A stretch of DNA of 57,126 nt from Marivita sp. XM-24bin2 (GTDB lineage Bacteria > Pseudomonadota > Alphaproteobacteria > Rhodobacterales > Rhodobacteraceae): assembly GCA_003149565.1 (NCBI GenBank), contig QCWH01000026.1:1-57126 (forward strand), read 5' to 3'. Under the pieces are notes generated by a model. The model was not told where the DNA came from, did no database searches, and saw nothing but the letters and a program-made list of their open reading frames with translations. Below are positions 43,327-52,321 of the stretch, piece after piece. The stretch's first letter is position 1, and every line of letters begins with the position of its first letter. The position numbers and the translations under genes are program-made.

Positions 43327-44864
43327 ACAAGCAAGATATCAATCCTCTCGAAGACACCGAAAGCGAAGCCGCTCTGGCCTATGCTGAAGAGCGCCGCGAG
43401 AATATCCGCACCTTTGTGCGCACCAATCCTGACTATTATATCCGAAACTTCGACAAGATCGGCGCTTCGGCGCGGTTCACCCCGACCTTCAACCTCATGG
43501 CGGGTCTTTTTGGGCCAATCTGGTTTGGGGCGCGAGGGCTGTGGTCATGGGCACTGCCGTTCCTCATCCTCGAAGCTTTGGCTTTCGTGCAGATCGCACG
43601 CGGCCTGTTCGGTGACCTTGCCGCAGACGCAATGGCGCGGATTGCCTCCATTGAAGGCACGCTGGAGTTGCGCCGACAACAATTGGCGGCCGCAATCGAA
43701 AACGGTTCTGACCGTGTCGACGCGTTCAGGCGCACAGTTGAATCGCTGGAGGCCAATATTGGCGGCATTCGCGAAGAAGCGGCAGCGCTGGCCGCGCAAG
43801 GGCCGTGGATTGTCCTGACTGGCATCATCCTGCTGACACTGGCCAAGGTCGCACAGGCAACTGTCGCAAACTGGGCATTGGAAGGCCGGTTTTCCGAATG
43901 GTTGTCAGATCGATCCATCCGCTCCGGTTTGCCGATGGAACAGATCGCTTTCAGCGCGATCTTCATGATCCTGATCGTCTCGACCGCAATGGTGCACTAC
44001 AGCTTCCCCGGTCGTTTCTCACTGTTGAGCGCTTTCCCGACGGATCCGGACATTCGTCTGACCAGTATTGCATGGGTGGAAGACTTCATCGCGTTCTGCG
44101 TCCGCAACAGCGAAACCTTCTTTGAGTGGCTTACATTCGGGATTCGGTCCTTGCTGGACGCGCTTGAAGTGATCCTTGTGCAGACCCCGTGGATCGTGAT
44201 TGCGAGCCTCATCATCCTGCTGACATGGCTGACGGCAGGTATTCGTACCGCCATCTATTCAGGCGCCTTCCTCGCCTATATGGGCATGCTCGGCTTTTGG
44301 GAGGCGGCGATGACCACGCTTGCCTTGCTCGGTACGGCAGCCTGCCTGTCCATCGCGATTGGCATCCCGCTGGGAATGTTTGCTGCCCGCCGTCCGCGCT
44401 TTTACGCCTTTATCCAACCGATCATGGACTTCATGCAGACCATGCCTGCCTTTGTTTTCATGGTGCCTGTCATTGCCTTCTTCGGTGTCGGCAAGCCAGC
44501 GGCGGTGGTCGTGACAATGATCTTTGGAGGCACGCCTGTGGTGCGTCTGACCGTTCTGGGTCTGCGCGGTGTACCTGAGAGTGTGCGCGAAGCGGCGATC
44601 AGTTTTGGCGCGAACAAGTGGTATCTCCTGACCAAGGTGGATGTGCCGCTCGCCAGCCCGTCGATCCGTGCGGGCATCAACCAGACCATTATGCTGTCGC
44701 TCGCGATGGTGGTGGTTGCTTCGCTGATCGGGGCCAAGGGGCTTGGCGAAGACGTGCTGGAAGCACTGCAATACGCTAATGTGGGACAGGGCATCCTGGC
44801 CGGGTTCTCGATCCTCTTCTGCGCGATGATCCTCGACAGGATCGTACAAGGTGCCCGAAAATGA
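43323..44864 (+). CDS. Quaternary-amine ABC permease with N-terminal extension
   Basis: At 513 residues this is about 200 longer than a usual ProW/OpuAB permease. The C-terminal 220 residues are the transport domain, with the EAA-type loop VPESVREAAISFGANKWYLLTKVDVPLA. The extension begins with NPDYYIRNFDKI and FNLMAGLFGPIWFGARGLW, which resembles a DUF2628-like membrane module. It continues with a helical, probably coiled-coil stretch (about 100-158) between two helices, and two more helices. The extension may sense membrane or ionic state. It is coupled at both ends by 4-base overlaps. Confidence 0.88.
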   Translation: MNKQDINPLEDTESEAALAYAEERRENIRTFVRTNPDYYIRNFDKIGASARFTPTFNLMAGLFGPIWFGARGLWSWALPFLILEALAFVQIARGLFGDLAADAMARIASIEGTLELRRQQLAAAIENGSDRVDAFRRTVESLEANIGGIREEAAALAAQGPWIVLTGIILLTLAKVAQATVANWALEGRFSEWLSDRSIRSGLPMEQIAFSAIFMILIVSTAMVHYSFPGRFSLLSAFPTDPDIRLTSIAWVEDFIAFCVRNSETFFEWLTFGIRSLLDALEVILVQTPWIVIASLIILLTWLTAGIRTAIYSGAFLAYMGMLGFWEAAMTTLALLGTAACLSIAIGIPLGMFAARRPRFYAFIQPIMDFMQTMPAFVFMVPVIAFFGVGKPAAVVVTMIFGGTPVVRLTVLGLRGVPESVREAAISFGANKWYLLTKVDVPLASPSIRAGINQTIMLSLAMVVVASLIGAKGLGEDVLEALQYANVGQGILAGFSILFCAMILDRIVQGARK

Positions 44865-45640
44865 CGCCTTTGGTCATGGTGCATGGCTTTATGGGTGGGT
44901 CCCGGCAATGGGCCGAGCAAACAAAAGCGTTGGCCTCCAAATATGATGTGGTGACAGTTGACCTGCCCGGGTTCGGCGAGAACGCACACTTGCGCGCGCC
45001 GGACACGATCACCGAGTTTGCGTCATGGGTTTTGGAACACTTGACGGCACAGGGCATCGAGCGGTTCCATCTGCTCGGACATTCGATGGGCGGTATGATC
45101 GCGCAGGAGATGGTCAGACTCGCGGCTGAGCGGGTGGATCAACTTGTGCTGTATGGAACAGGGGCGACGGGTGTTCTGCCGGGTCGGTTCGAGCCTATTC
45201 ATATCTCGAAGAGCCGGGCGCAAACGGAAGGTCCCAAGCGCACCGCCCGACGCATAGCAGCGACGTGGTTTCTTGAGCGCGAAGCGGCGGCGGGGTTTGA
45301 AGGCTGCGCAGGAATTGCAGAGTGCAGCAGTCTGGACGCCATCGTCGCCGGTCTCACCGCGATGGAAGGATGGAATGGCGAGGGGAACTTGGCTGCCATC
45401 AAGGCCCGTACGCTTGTGATCTGGGGCGATAATGATCGCACCTATCCCTGGCGCCAGATTGAACAGCTCTGGACGAGCATTGCCGACACCAGCCTCGCCG
45501 TGATTCCAAACTGTGCCCATGCGGCTCATCTGGAAAAACCAGACCTGTTTAACCGAATCCTGTCGGATTTTCTTGATGACGCGACCGGCGCCGACACGAA
45601 GACATCAACAAAGCTCGAATCGTGGGCTGTAGGCAGCTGA
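44861..45640 (+). CDS. Alpha/beta hydrolase
   Basis: The 259-residue protein has the hydrolase fold with nucleophile Ser75 in GHSMGG, oxyanion region VHGFMGGS, an acid in VIWGDNDRTYPW and the catalytic His in NCAHAAHLEKPD. The start overlaps the permease stop by 4 bases, so it is made together with the transporter. It may hydrolyse an imported ester or lactone, for example a choline or carnitine ester; this is inference only. Confidence 0.87.
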   Translation: MTPLVMVHGFMGGSRQWAEQTKALASKYDVVTVDLPGFGENAHLRAPDTITEFASWVLEHLTAQGIERFHLLGHSMGGMIAQEMVRLAAERVDQLVLYGTGATGVLPGRFEPIHISKSRAQTEGPKRTARRIAATWFLEREAAAGFEGCAGIAECSSLDAIVAGLTAMEGWNGEGNLAAIKARTLVIWGDNDRTYPWRQIEQLWTSIADTSLAVIPNCAHAAHLEKPDLFNRILSDFLDDATGADTKTSTKLESWAVGS

Positions 45641-45648
45641 TCCAAGCG

Positions 45649-46887
45649 TCAGGCTGCGTTTCGCGGTTTTGCAAAGCCCGGGGATTGAACGATACCGGCG
45701 TCAAACAATTTTGCAATTTCAGTGCCGGAACAGCCCGCGACGTCGGCAAGTATCTCTTCGGTATGCTCACCAAGAATGGGGGCAGGCCTTGGCGGTTTGC
45801 GCGGCGTTGCTCCGAAGGCGGCAGGGTGAGACGGCACGCGATAAGTGCCGATTCCCGGCTGCAACACATCCGAGAACATCGGATTATCGGTGCTCAGATC
45901 GCTGTCCTGCGCGACCGCCTCGCGCACAGTGCGGAATTCGGACCATGTCAGGCCCGCATCGTTGAACGCTGCCTCGAACTCGGGCACGCAGCGCTGGGCG
46001 AACCACGGCTTCAGGATCGCGGTGATCTCATCGCGGAACCGCCAGCGGTTGCCTTCATCCGCCAAGGACACGCCAAGACGTCGTTCCAGGGCAGACATCG
46101 CTTCGACCGTGCCGGTCGCCTTGCAGATGCCGCGCCACTGACGGTCGGTCAAACCGATCACCATCACGCGGCGACCATCGGCGCACACAAAATCCTGCCC
46201 ATAGGCTCCATAAAGCGCATTGCCGGATTTGCCTCGATCCTCACTGTTCAGCGTCACGTCACCGATCATGCCAAGATGGCCCAGTGTCGCCGCCGCTACG
46301 TCTTTCAATGCGATCTCGACCTCTTGCCCGCCCTTGCCGCGCAGCCGATGCCGTTCTGCGGCCAAGAGCGCTGAGACACACATGTTGCCCGCGATCAGGT
46401 CCCATGCAGGCAGCGCGTTGGCGACAGGCTCATCGCTGTCCACGGGGCCGGTCATGTTCGGGATGCCAAGTGCGGGGTTCACAGTGTAATCCACCTGCGG
46501 CCGACCGTGGCGGTCTCCTGTCAGCGTCACCATGACCAAATCGCGTCGATATTGGCTCAGTGTCTCGTAGTCCATCCAGCCGCGCACCCGCAGGTTGGTC
46601 AGGAACAGCCCTGCATCATCGCCCGGTGCGGTAATGATCCGGGTGATCAACTCGCGGCCTTCAGGGGATTTCATGTCGACGGCGATGGATTTCTTGCCTT
46701 TGTTCATGCCCGCCCAGAACAGGCTTTCGCCATTGGGTGCCAAAGGCCAGCGCCCGGCATCCAGCCCGCCACCCAGACGGTCAAAGCGGATCACTTCGGC
46801 CCCCATCTGCGCCAGCGTCATCCCCGCCAGCGGCACCGCGACAAAGGCCGACCCTTCCACGACCCTCATGCCTTTGAGAACGCTCAT
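45649..46887 (-). CDS. CaiB/BaiF family (type III) CoA-transferase
   Basis: The 412-residue protein begins LKGMRVVEGSAFVAVPLAGMTLAQMGAEVIRFD, the typical type III CoA-transferase N-terminus. It continues NKGKKSIAVDMKSPEGRE; the catalytic Asp is likely in ANALPAWDLIAG. RWRFRDEITAI and the C-terminal FDAGIVQSP are family-like. Relatives move CoA between carboxylic acids such as succinate, mesaconate, itaconate or carnitine. ATG 46887 overlaps the stop of the hotdog hydratase gene, with which it forms a two-gene operon. Confidence 0.87.
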   Translation of the reverse strand: MSVLKGMRVVEGSAFVAVPLAGMTLAQMGAEVIRFDRLGGGLDAGRWPLAPNGESLFWAGMNKGKKSIAVDMKSPEGRELITRIITAPGDDAGLFLTNLRVRGWMDYETLSQYRRDLVMVTLTGDRHGRPQVDYTVNPALGIPNMTGPVDSDEPVANALPAWDLIAGNMCVSALLAAERHRLRGKGGQEVEIALKDVAAATLGHLGMIGDVTLNSEDRGKSGNALYGAYGQDFVCADGRRVMVIGLTDRQWRGICKATGTVEAMSALERRLGVSLADEGNRWRFRDEITAILKPWFAQRCVPEFEAAFNDAGLTWSEFRTVREAVAQDSDLSTDNPMFSDVLQPGIGTYRVPSHPAAFGATPRKPPRPAPILGEHTEEILADVAGCSGTEIAKLFDAGIVQSPGFAKPRNAA

Positions 46888-47720
46888 TGTGCGTCCGCCC
46901 AGATGGCTGTGGCCTGCATGCACTGATGCCTGTCCTGACCGGTCCATAGGCTGAGCACTGCGTCTTCTTCCTCCATCGCGATCTCGCAAGGGGTGCCTGC
47001 AAACATCGGATGCACACCGCGGAAGTCGAAATACTTGGGTGTTCTGCCCCGCTCACGAATAGCCGCACGCATCAGCAGTGTCGCTTGCAGCGGTCCGTGC
47101 ACGACGAGGCCGGGGTATTTCTCGACCTCTTGCGTGTAGGGCAGGTCGTAGTGAATACGATGGGCGTTGAAGGTGACTGCCGAGTAGCGAAAGAGCAGCG
47201 CTTCGGTTGTGTCGATCTCCTCGACAGGGGCCGTGGGCAGTGGCTTTTTCTTGGGCGGCGTGTAGGTTTCGGGAATTTGCAGATAGACGATGTCCTGCCG
47301 TTCTTCGATGGCAAGGCCTGAGGGACCATAGATCGCGTGATCAACAGTCACGAACACCATCGGCCCGCTTGAGCCTTCTTTCTCGGTCACCGACCGGATG
47401 GACGAGCGCCGTTCAAGCGGATCGCCGATGCGCAAGGCGGGGCCGTAGAATTTCAGCGCCCCGCCCGCCCACATACGGCGGTCCAGACGCACCGGTGGCA
47501 AAAGATCGGTTTCACGCGGGTGCCCGTCGCGGCCCAGATTGTCGTTTGGGGTCGAAAGGGGAAAGGCGCACCAGTGCCAGAGCGGCGGCAAGGGGTCGCT
47601 ATGCTGCGGCGCTTTTCCAAGACCAACAGTTGCATGAAGTTGCCGTGCAAGCTCGGGTGTGACGCAGCCGGCATCACGAGTGACGCGTCCTGTCCAGGCA
47701 TCCAGATTCAGCATGTCCAT
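46884..47720 (-). CDS. MaoC/FAS1-like acyl-CoA hydratase (mesaconyl-C4-CoA hydratase type)
   Basis: The 278-residue protein is a double hotdog hydratase. The N-terminal half has HSDPLPPLWHWCAFPL and GRDGHPR, seen in HTD2/mesaconyl-C4-CoA hydratase relatives. The C-terminal half has the hydratase motif as FRYSAVTFNAHRIHYDLPY, with the Asn/His/Tyr arrangement, and GLVVHGPLQATLL. Together with the CoA-transferase downstream it suggests breakdown of a branched C5 dicarboxylate such as itaconate or mesaconate. No lyase gene is adjacent. ATG 47720 (MDML) is preferred over upstream starts. Confidence 0.82.
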   Translation of the reverse strand: MDMLNLDAWTGRVTRDAGCVTPELARQLHATVGLGKAPQHSDPLPPLWHWCAFPLSTPNDNLGRDGHPRETDLLPPVRLDRRMWAGGALKFYGPALRIGDPLERRSSIRSVTEKEGSSGPMVFVTVDHAIYGPSGLAIEERQDIVYLQIPETYTPPKKKPLPTAPVEEIDTTEALLFRYSAVTFNAHRIHYDLPYTQEVEKYPGLVVHGPLQATLLMRAAIRERGRTPKYFDFRGVHPMFAGTPCEIAMEEEDAVLSLWTGQDRHQCMQATAIWADAQ

Positions 47721-48047
47721 GATCGTCCTCCCCACAGAATACCTGTAAGAGGTAAGTGCGAGTTCTAAAAAAATCAAATGATTTTAATCACTTATGGGAA
47801 TACCACGGTATACCGTGCCGAGGATTTTGCACTTGCGGCATTTGAAGGAAAAGGAAATTCCGGCGTTTTCTGCACCTGCATCCTTGCAGAATTTTGGTTG
47901 CGGCGAGGTGTCAAAACGCGTCGGCGAAGTGGCGCTTCGCCGCAGTGCATCATCGCTTCCGCCTGCGTCCGTGCCGGGGTAGTTTGGACACATGACACCG
48001 ACCGCAGCCCCGTTTTTGCGCCTTCGCAAATCAGTCGAGACGCCTGT
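47721..48047. other. Divergent intergenic region of the hydratase and mla operons
   Basis: These 327 bases are AT-rich at the left. They hold AAAATCA-AA-TGATTTT (47770-47785), a 14-base palindrome (47804-47817) and a hairpin CGGCGAAG-TGGCG-CTTCGCCG (47922-47942). The mlaE frame stays open back to 47778, but this part lacks STAS or signal features and is treated as non-coding. No clear promoter is visible by eye. Confidence 0.6.
47804..47817. promoter_or_regulatory. Perfect palindrome, candidate operator
   Basis: CACGGTATACCGTG is a perfect 14-base palindrome about 85 bases upstream of the hydratase start. The core GGTATACC resembles GntR-family (FadR/VanR) or LacI-type operators. No regulator gene is adjacent, so the binding protein is unknown. 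Confidence 0.45.
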
Positions 48048-49175
48048 ATGACTCACGATGGCGACAGTGCAGGCTTTTCGCTGCGTTTGGACGACGACAG
48101 CGGCACGATTCATCTAGGCGGTGCGTTGACGATCCGGACGGTGACAGCGTTGCGTGACGAACTCTTCAACGTCGACGCGAGCACGGTGCGTTGCTTTGAT
48201 CTATCCGATGTAACGCGGCTGGATACGGCCGGCGCTTGGGCACTGCTCGACTTTCAAAAAGACCGATGCGCTGATTTCCAGTCGTTTATCGGCGCCAGTT
48301 CTGAAGCGGACAGCCTGTTGCGCACGGTCGAAAACGCCCTGCCGCAGCCGGAAGAGCCGCCCCAGCAGAACACGACATTCAAGGCGTGGCTCGACCGCTT
48401 TGGTCGGCGTGTTGTCTCGGGTTTCATGTTCCTGCGTGCCCTGACCGCGTATCTGGGCATTTTTCTGCACCGCCTTGCCCGCGCTCTGCGTCATCCCAGC
48501 GAGTTCAAATTCACGTCGCTTGTGCATCACTGCGAAGAGGTCGGTCTCAAAGCCGTCCCCATCGTGGCGCTCATGGCGTTTCTGATCGGTGTGGTTCTGG
48601 CGTTTCAGGGCTCCACTCAACTGCGTCAGTTCGGAGCTGAGGTGTTCGTTGTCGACCTGATCGCCATTTCCATCCTGCGGGAACTGGGCATCCTCCTGAC
48701 CGCCATCATCGTGGCAGGCCGCACCGCGTCTGCCTTCACAGCCGCCATCGGCTCGATGAAGATGCGCGAGGAAATCGACGCGATGCGCACGCTGGGCCTT
48801 GATCCCGGCATGAACCTCTTTGTACCGCGCATTCTGGCGCTGTTGATCATGCTGCCGATCCTTGGGCTGATCGCCAATATCGCCGGGCTGTTCGGGGGCG
48901 CGCTGATGGCGTGGATCGACCTTGGCATCTCGCCTGCGATGTTCACCACGCGGCTGGTCGAAGGCACGGCGGTCAGCCACGTCTTTGTCGGTCTGGTCAA
49001 AGCTCCGGTCTTTGCGATGATCATCGGTGTCGTCGGCTGCCACGCAGGCATGCAGGTGCAAAGCAACGCGGAGTCGCTGGGACGCATGACATCGAATGCC
49101 GTCGTCACCGCGATCTTTGCTGTGATTGTGGCGGACGCCGTGTTCTCCATCTTCTTCGCCGAGATCGACATATGA
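48048..49175 (+). CDS. mlaE: STAS-MlaE fusion: lipid-transport ABC permease
   Basis: The 375-residue protein joins an N-terminal STAS domain (about 1-100, with RCFDLSDVTRLDTAGAWALLDF) to an MlaE permease of about 260 residues and five to six helices. MlaE signatures include ILRELGILLTAIIVAGRTASAFTAAIGSMKMREEIDAM and GCHAGMQVQSNAESLG. In other bacteria the STAS protein is separate MlaB; here it is covalently attached. It moves phospholipids between the inner membrane and the MCE bridge. Its stop overlaps mlaF as ATGA. Confidence 0.93.
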   Translation: MTHDGDSAGFSLRLDDDSGTIHLGGALTIRTVTALRDELFNVDASTVRCFDLSDVTRLDTAGAWALLDFQKDRCADFQSFIGASSEADSLLRTVENALPQPEEPPQQNTTFKAWLDRFGRRVVSGFMFLRALTAYLGIFLHRLARALRHPSEFKFTSLVHHCEEVGLKAVPIVALMAFLIGVVLAFQGSTQLRQFGAEVFVVDLIAISILRELGILLTAIIVAGRTASAFTAAIGSMKMREEIDAMRTLGLDPGMNLFVPRILALLIMLPILGLIANIAGLFGGALMAWIDLGISPAMFTTRLVEGTAVSHVFVGLVKAPVFAMIIGVVGCHAGMQVQSNAESLGRMTSNAVVTAIFAVIVADAVFSIFFAEIDI

Positions 49176-49957
49176 CCGAGAGCGAGGTGGTCATACGGCT
49201 GCGCGGCATCCGCAACCAGTTCGGGCGGCAGGTGGTGCACGAGGACCTCGATCTCGACGTTTACCGCGGCGAGATCATTGGCGTTGTGGGGGGATCCGGC
49301 ACAGGTAAATCCGTCCTATTGCGCACCATCGCAGGTTTGCAGAAGCCCGCTGCCGGATCTGTTGACGTGCTGGGCATCGACGTGCTGAACGCTGACGAAG
49401 ACACGCGGCAAAAACTGGAAAACCGCTGGGGCGTGATGTTCCAGGACGGCGCGTTGTTCTCCTCGCTGACTGTGCGCGAAAACGTCGAAGTGCCGATGCG
49501 TGCGATCCCTGGTCTTGATCCGCAGATCCGCAGTGATTTGGCGGACCTCAAGCTCTCGATGGTCGGTCTGCAATACCTTGCCGGTGACAAGTACCCGTCT
49601 GAGCTTTCCGGCGGTATGCGCAAGAGGGCCGGGCTGGCGCGCGCTCTCGCGCTTGATCCGGACATTGTGTTCCTTGACGAGCCGACAGCGGGTCTCGACC
49701 CTATCGGCGCCGCCGCTTTTGACGAACTGATCCGCGATCTGTCACATTCGCTCGGCCTGACAGTATTCCTCGTGACCCATGATCTCGACACCCTGCACGC
49801 GACCTGTGACCGCATCGCGGTGCTGGCGGAACGAAAGGTACTGGTGACCGGCAGCATGGCGGATATGCTTGAGGTCGAGCATCCTTGGGTGCACGAGTAT
49901 TTCCATGGCCCCCGCGCCCGCGCCGCCGTGCCCGAAAAATCGACGAAAGGCGACTGA
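49172..49957 (+). CDS. mlaF: Lipid-transport ABC ATPase MlaF
   Basis: The 261-residue ATPase has Walker A GGSGTGKSVLLRT, signature ELSGGMRKRAGLARAL and Walker B DIVFLDEPTAGLDP. The GMRKRAGLARA wording is typical of MlaF. A C-terminal extension after the ATPase core (EVEHPWVHEYFHGPRARAA) matches the MlaF tail that contacts the partner subunit. The longer frame upstream lies inside mlaE and is rejected in favour of the ATGA overlap at 49172. Confidence 0.95.
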   Translation: MTESEVVIRLRGIRNQFGRQVVHEDLDLDVYRGEIIGVVGGSGTGKSVLLRTIAGLQKPAAGSVDVLGIDVLNADEDTRQKLENRWGVMFQDGALFSSLTVRENVEVPMRAIPGLDPQIRSDLADLKLSMVGLQYLAGDKYPSELSGGMRKRAGLARALALDPDIVFLDEPTAGLDPIGAAAFDELIRDLSHSLGLTVFLVTHDLDTLHATCDRIAVLAERKVLVTGSMADMLEVEHPWVHEYFHGPRARAAVPEKSTKGD

Positions 49958-49958
49958 C

Positions 49959-51698
49959 TTGGAAACCAAGGCAAACTTTGTCCTGATCGGCGCATTCACC
50001 CTTGCGGGGTTGCTGGGTATCCTTGGGTTCTTCCTGTGGTTCGCGCAGGTCGAGCTGGACCGCCAGTTCGACTACTATGACATCCGCTTTTCCTCGGTCT
50101 CGGGCCTGAGCAACGCATCGGACGTGCGCTTCAGCGGGCTGCCGGTGGGGCAGGTGGTCGATGTGCGCCTGTCGCCCAATCAGGACGGCACGATCCTGGT
50201 CCGGGTCGAAGTAGACGCCGCCACCCCCGTCCGCACCGACAGCATCGCAACCATCGAAGCGCAGGGTGTGACAGGTGTGTCCTTCGTCGGCATCGGCCCC
50301 GGTACGCCGGACGCCGCTCTTCTTGAGCCGACCGATGATCAACCCGTCCCCGAGATCACCGCCGGACGCTCCACGCTGCAAAGCCTGTCCGAAGACGCCC
50401 CGCGTCTGCTGGAGGAGACGCTGCAGCTCGTGTCCGACGTAGGCGATCTGCTCGGAGCCGAGAACCGCGACCGCATCAACAGCATCATTGCCAATGTCGA
50501 AACCGCATCTGCCGAATTTGCCGAAACGCTAGACGGGGTCTCGTCGATTTCGACCACGGTCAGCGACTTTGCGGAACAGATCAACCGCTTCAACGAAACG
50601 CTCAACACCCTGACAGGGGATCTGACCGATGTGCTGCAAACCGCAGATGCAACGCTCACCTCGATCGGGGAGCTCTCAGAGCAGGGCAAGGGCGTGCTAA
50701 CAACCGGGGCTGACACCCTGAGCAGCGCGCAATCCGCGCTTGATCGGACCGAAGCATACATCGCCACCGACCTGTCACAGGCCACCACCGATCTGCGGGC
50801 CACCGCCGCCGCGCTACAAACTGAACTGACCGCGCTGTCTGCCGATGCCCGCGCGCTGATGGTGACGCTCAACACCACCGGCGAAACCGCGACCGCGCGT
50901 CTGCAAGAGGCGCAGGCGACCCTGCAAGCAACTGACGCTCTGATTGCCCGGCTGGACGGCACTGCCGAGGCTGTGACCGATACTGCTGGCACCATCGACA
51001 CGCTGATCCGCGATGAAGGCGCGCCGCTTTTGTCCGAGACTCGTGCAATGGTCGCCGAGGCCGACCGCGCCATCGCCTCGGTTGCTTCAGTCGCCAATGA
51101 AGACTTACCCGTCATTATCGCTGACATCCGCGAAACCGCCGAGACCTTCCGCACCGTCGCTACCGAAGTGGGTGGAAACCTGACCGCCTCCAGCCAGTCG
51201 GCCGAAGCGGTGCTGGAGACCGCACGGGTCACGCTCGAAGACGCACGGATGTCCTTTGCCAATGCCAACACGACGCTGGCCGCGATCAATGACGCGCTGG
51301 AAACTGGTGATCGCGCTTTGGGCGCGGCAGAGCGCGCCTTCACTGGCGCGGACCGGGTCATAAACGAGGATCTGGACGGGATCATCACAGGGTTGGAAGC
51401 GTCGTTGGGCAGCCTTGATTCAGCTATCGCGCAGGTCTCCGCAGACATTCCTGGCATGTCTGCTGATCTGCGTGCCGCCAGTCAGGCGGCCTCCGACACC
51501 TTCGCCGAGTTGCGCAGTCTGACCACCGCCGCATCCCCGGCGATCCGGGAATTCAGCACAACTGCACTGCCGCTCTATTCGCGGTTGGCGCAGGAAAGCC
51601 GCGCATTGATTGCAAATCTCGACCGATTGACCGATCAAATCCAAAGAGACCCGACGCGGTTCTTTCTCGACAGCGAAACGCCGGAGTTCAGACGATGA
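49959..51698 (+). CDS. mlaD: Long MCE-domain protein (MlaD-like) with extended helical tail
   Basis: A TTG at 49959, 8 bases after AAAGG and directly after the mlaF stop, gives 579 residues starting METKANFVLIGAFTLAGLLGILGFFLWF, the usual anchor helix. One MCE domain covers about residues 38-118 (YYDIRFSSVSGLSNASDVRFSGLPVGQV). The remaining 450 residues are Ala/Thr/Ser/Asp-rich and predicted helical, with many short heptad-like segments. This is far longer than MlaD of enterobacteria (about 180) and resembles PqiB- or Mce-like tunnel proteins that could span the periplasm. Confidence 0.88.
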   Translation: METKANFVLIGAFTLAGLLGILGFFLWFAQVELDRQFDYYDIRFSSVSGLSNASDVRFSGLPVGQVVDVRLSPNQDGTILVRVEVDAATPVRTDSIATIEAQGVTGVSFVGIGPGTPDAALLEPTDDQPVPEITAGRSTLQSLSEDAPRLLEETLQLVSDVGDLLGAENRDRINSIIANVETASAEFAETLDGVSSISTTVSDFAEQINRFNETLNTLTGDLTDVLQTADATLTSIGELSEQGKGVLTTGADTLSSAQSALDRTEAYIATDLSQATTDLRATAAALQTELTALSADARALMVTLNTTGETATARLQEAQATLQATDALIARLDGTAEAVTDTAGTIDTLIRDEGAPLLSETRAMVAEADRAIASVASVANEDLPVIIADIRETAETFRTVATEVGGNLTASSQSAEAVLETARVTLEDARMSFANANTTLAAINDALETGDRALGAAERAFTGADRVINEDLDGIITGLEASLGSLDSAIAQVSADIPGMSADLRAASQAASDTFAELRSLTTAASPAIREFSTTALPLYSRLAQESRALIANLDRLTDQIQRDPTRFFLDSETPEFRR

Positions 51699-52321
51699 CA
51701 TTATGTGCCTCTCTGCGAAGCATACTCGCCGCGACCGGTTTGCTCGCGCTGTCCGGCTGTGCGGCGATCACCGCTGTCAGCGATGCAGCGACGCCGCTGG
51801 ACGTGTATGAACTACGTGCTCCGGCCAGCATTGCAGCCAGTGGCGGCCGCGTCTTGGCGCGGGATGTGATCGTCGAGATCCCGACCACCAGCGGGGCCTT
51901 GGCCACCGACCGCATCATGATTCGGCCCAACGCTTTACAGGCGCAATACCTGCCCGATGTCCGGTGGAGCGAGCCGACCCCGGTGATGGTCCAGACGCTG
52001 ATGCTGCGCTCGATCGAGGCCACGGGGGCGGTGCGTTATGTCGGGCGCAAGCCCTTGGGGGTCAGCGGGGATTTCGCGCTCGTGACCGAAGTCATCGACT
52101 TCCAGGCCGATGTGGTGCCCGAAACCGACACGGCAAACGTGCAGATCACTTTTCTGGTGCGGATCGTGCGCGAAAGGGATGCCAGCATCGTCGCCAGCCG
52201 CAGCTTTAGGGCGAACGCTGTCGCGGCGACAACCGAGACCGATGTTATCATCGACGCGTTCAGCGCCGCGTCGGATCAGGTTTTTGTCGAGTTTGCGCAG
52301 TGGGTGCGGGACGCGCTCTGA
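51695..52321 (+). CDS. ABC-type transport auxiliary lipoprotein (PqiC-like)
   Basis: The 208-residue protein has a lipoprotein signal ending LLALSGC (Cys22), then a beta-rich domain with DVYELRAPAS, VEIPTTSGALATDRIMIRPNALQAQYLPDVRWSEPTP-like sequence and SFRANAVAATTETDVIIDAF. This matches the PqiC/ABC auxiliary lipoprotein family. It probably sits in the outer membrane and receives lipid from the MCE tube. The ATG overlaps the mlaD stop; the stop abuts the converging gdhA stop with no gap. Confidence 0.88.
   Translation: MTLCASLRSILAATGLLALSGCAAITAVSDAATPLDVYELRAPASIAASGGRVLARDVIVEIPTTSGALATDRIMIRPNALQAQYLPDVRWSEPTPVMVQTLMLRSIEATGAVRYVGRKPLGVSGDFALVTEVIDFQADVVPETDTANVQITFLVRIVRERDASIVASRSFRANAVAATTETDVIIDAFSAASDQVFVEFAQWVRDAL

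Noticed and set aside
47778-48047. An N-terminal extension of mlaE over the open upstream frame
   Set aside because: The extra 90 codons contain palindromes and no domain; ATG 48048 begins directly before the STAS domain.
50339-51457. A 372-codon Ser/Ala-rich minus-strand frame opposite mlaD
   Set aside because: It is the antisense of the Ala/Thr/Asp repeat region of the MCE protein and has only biased composition.
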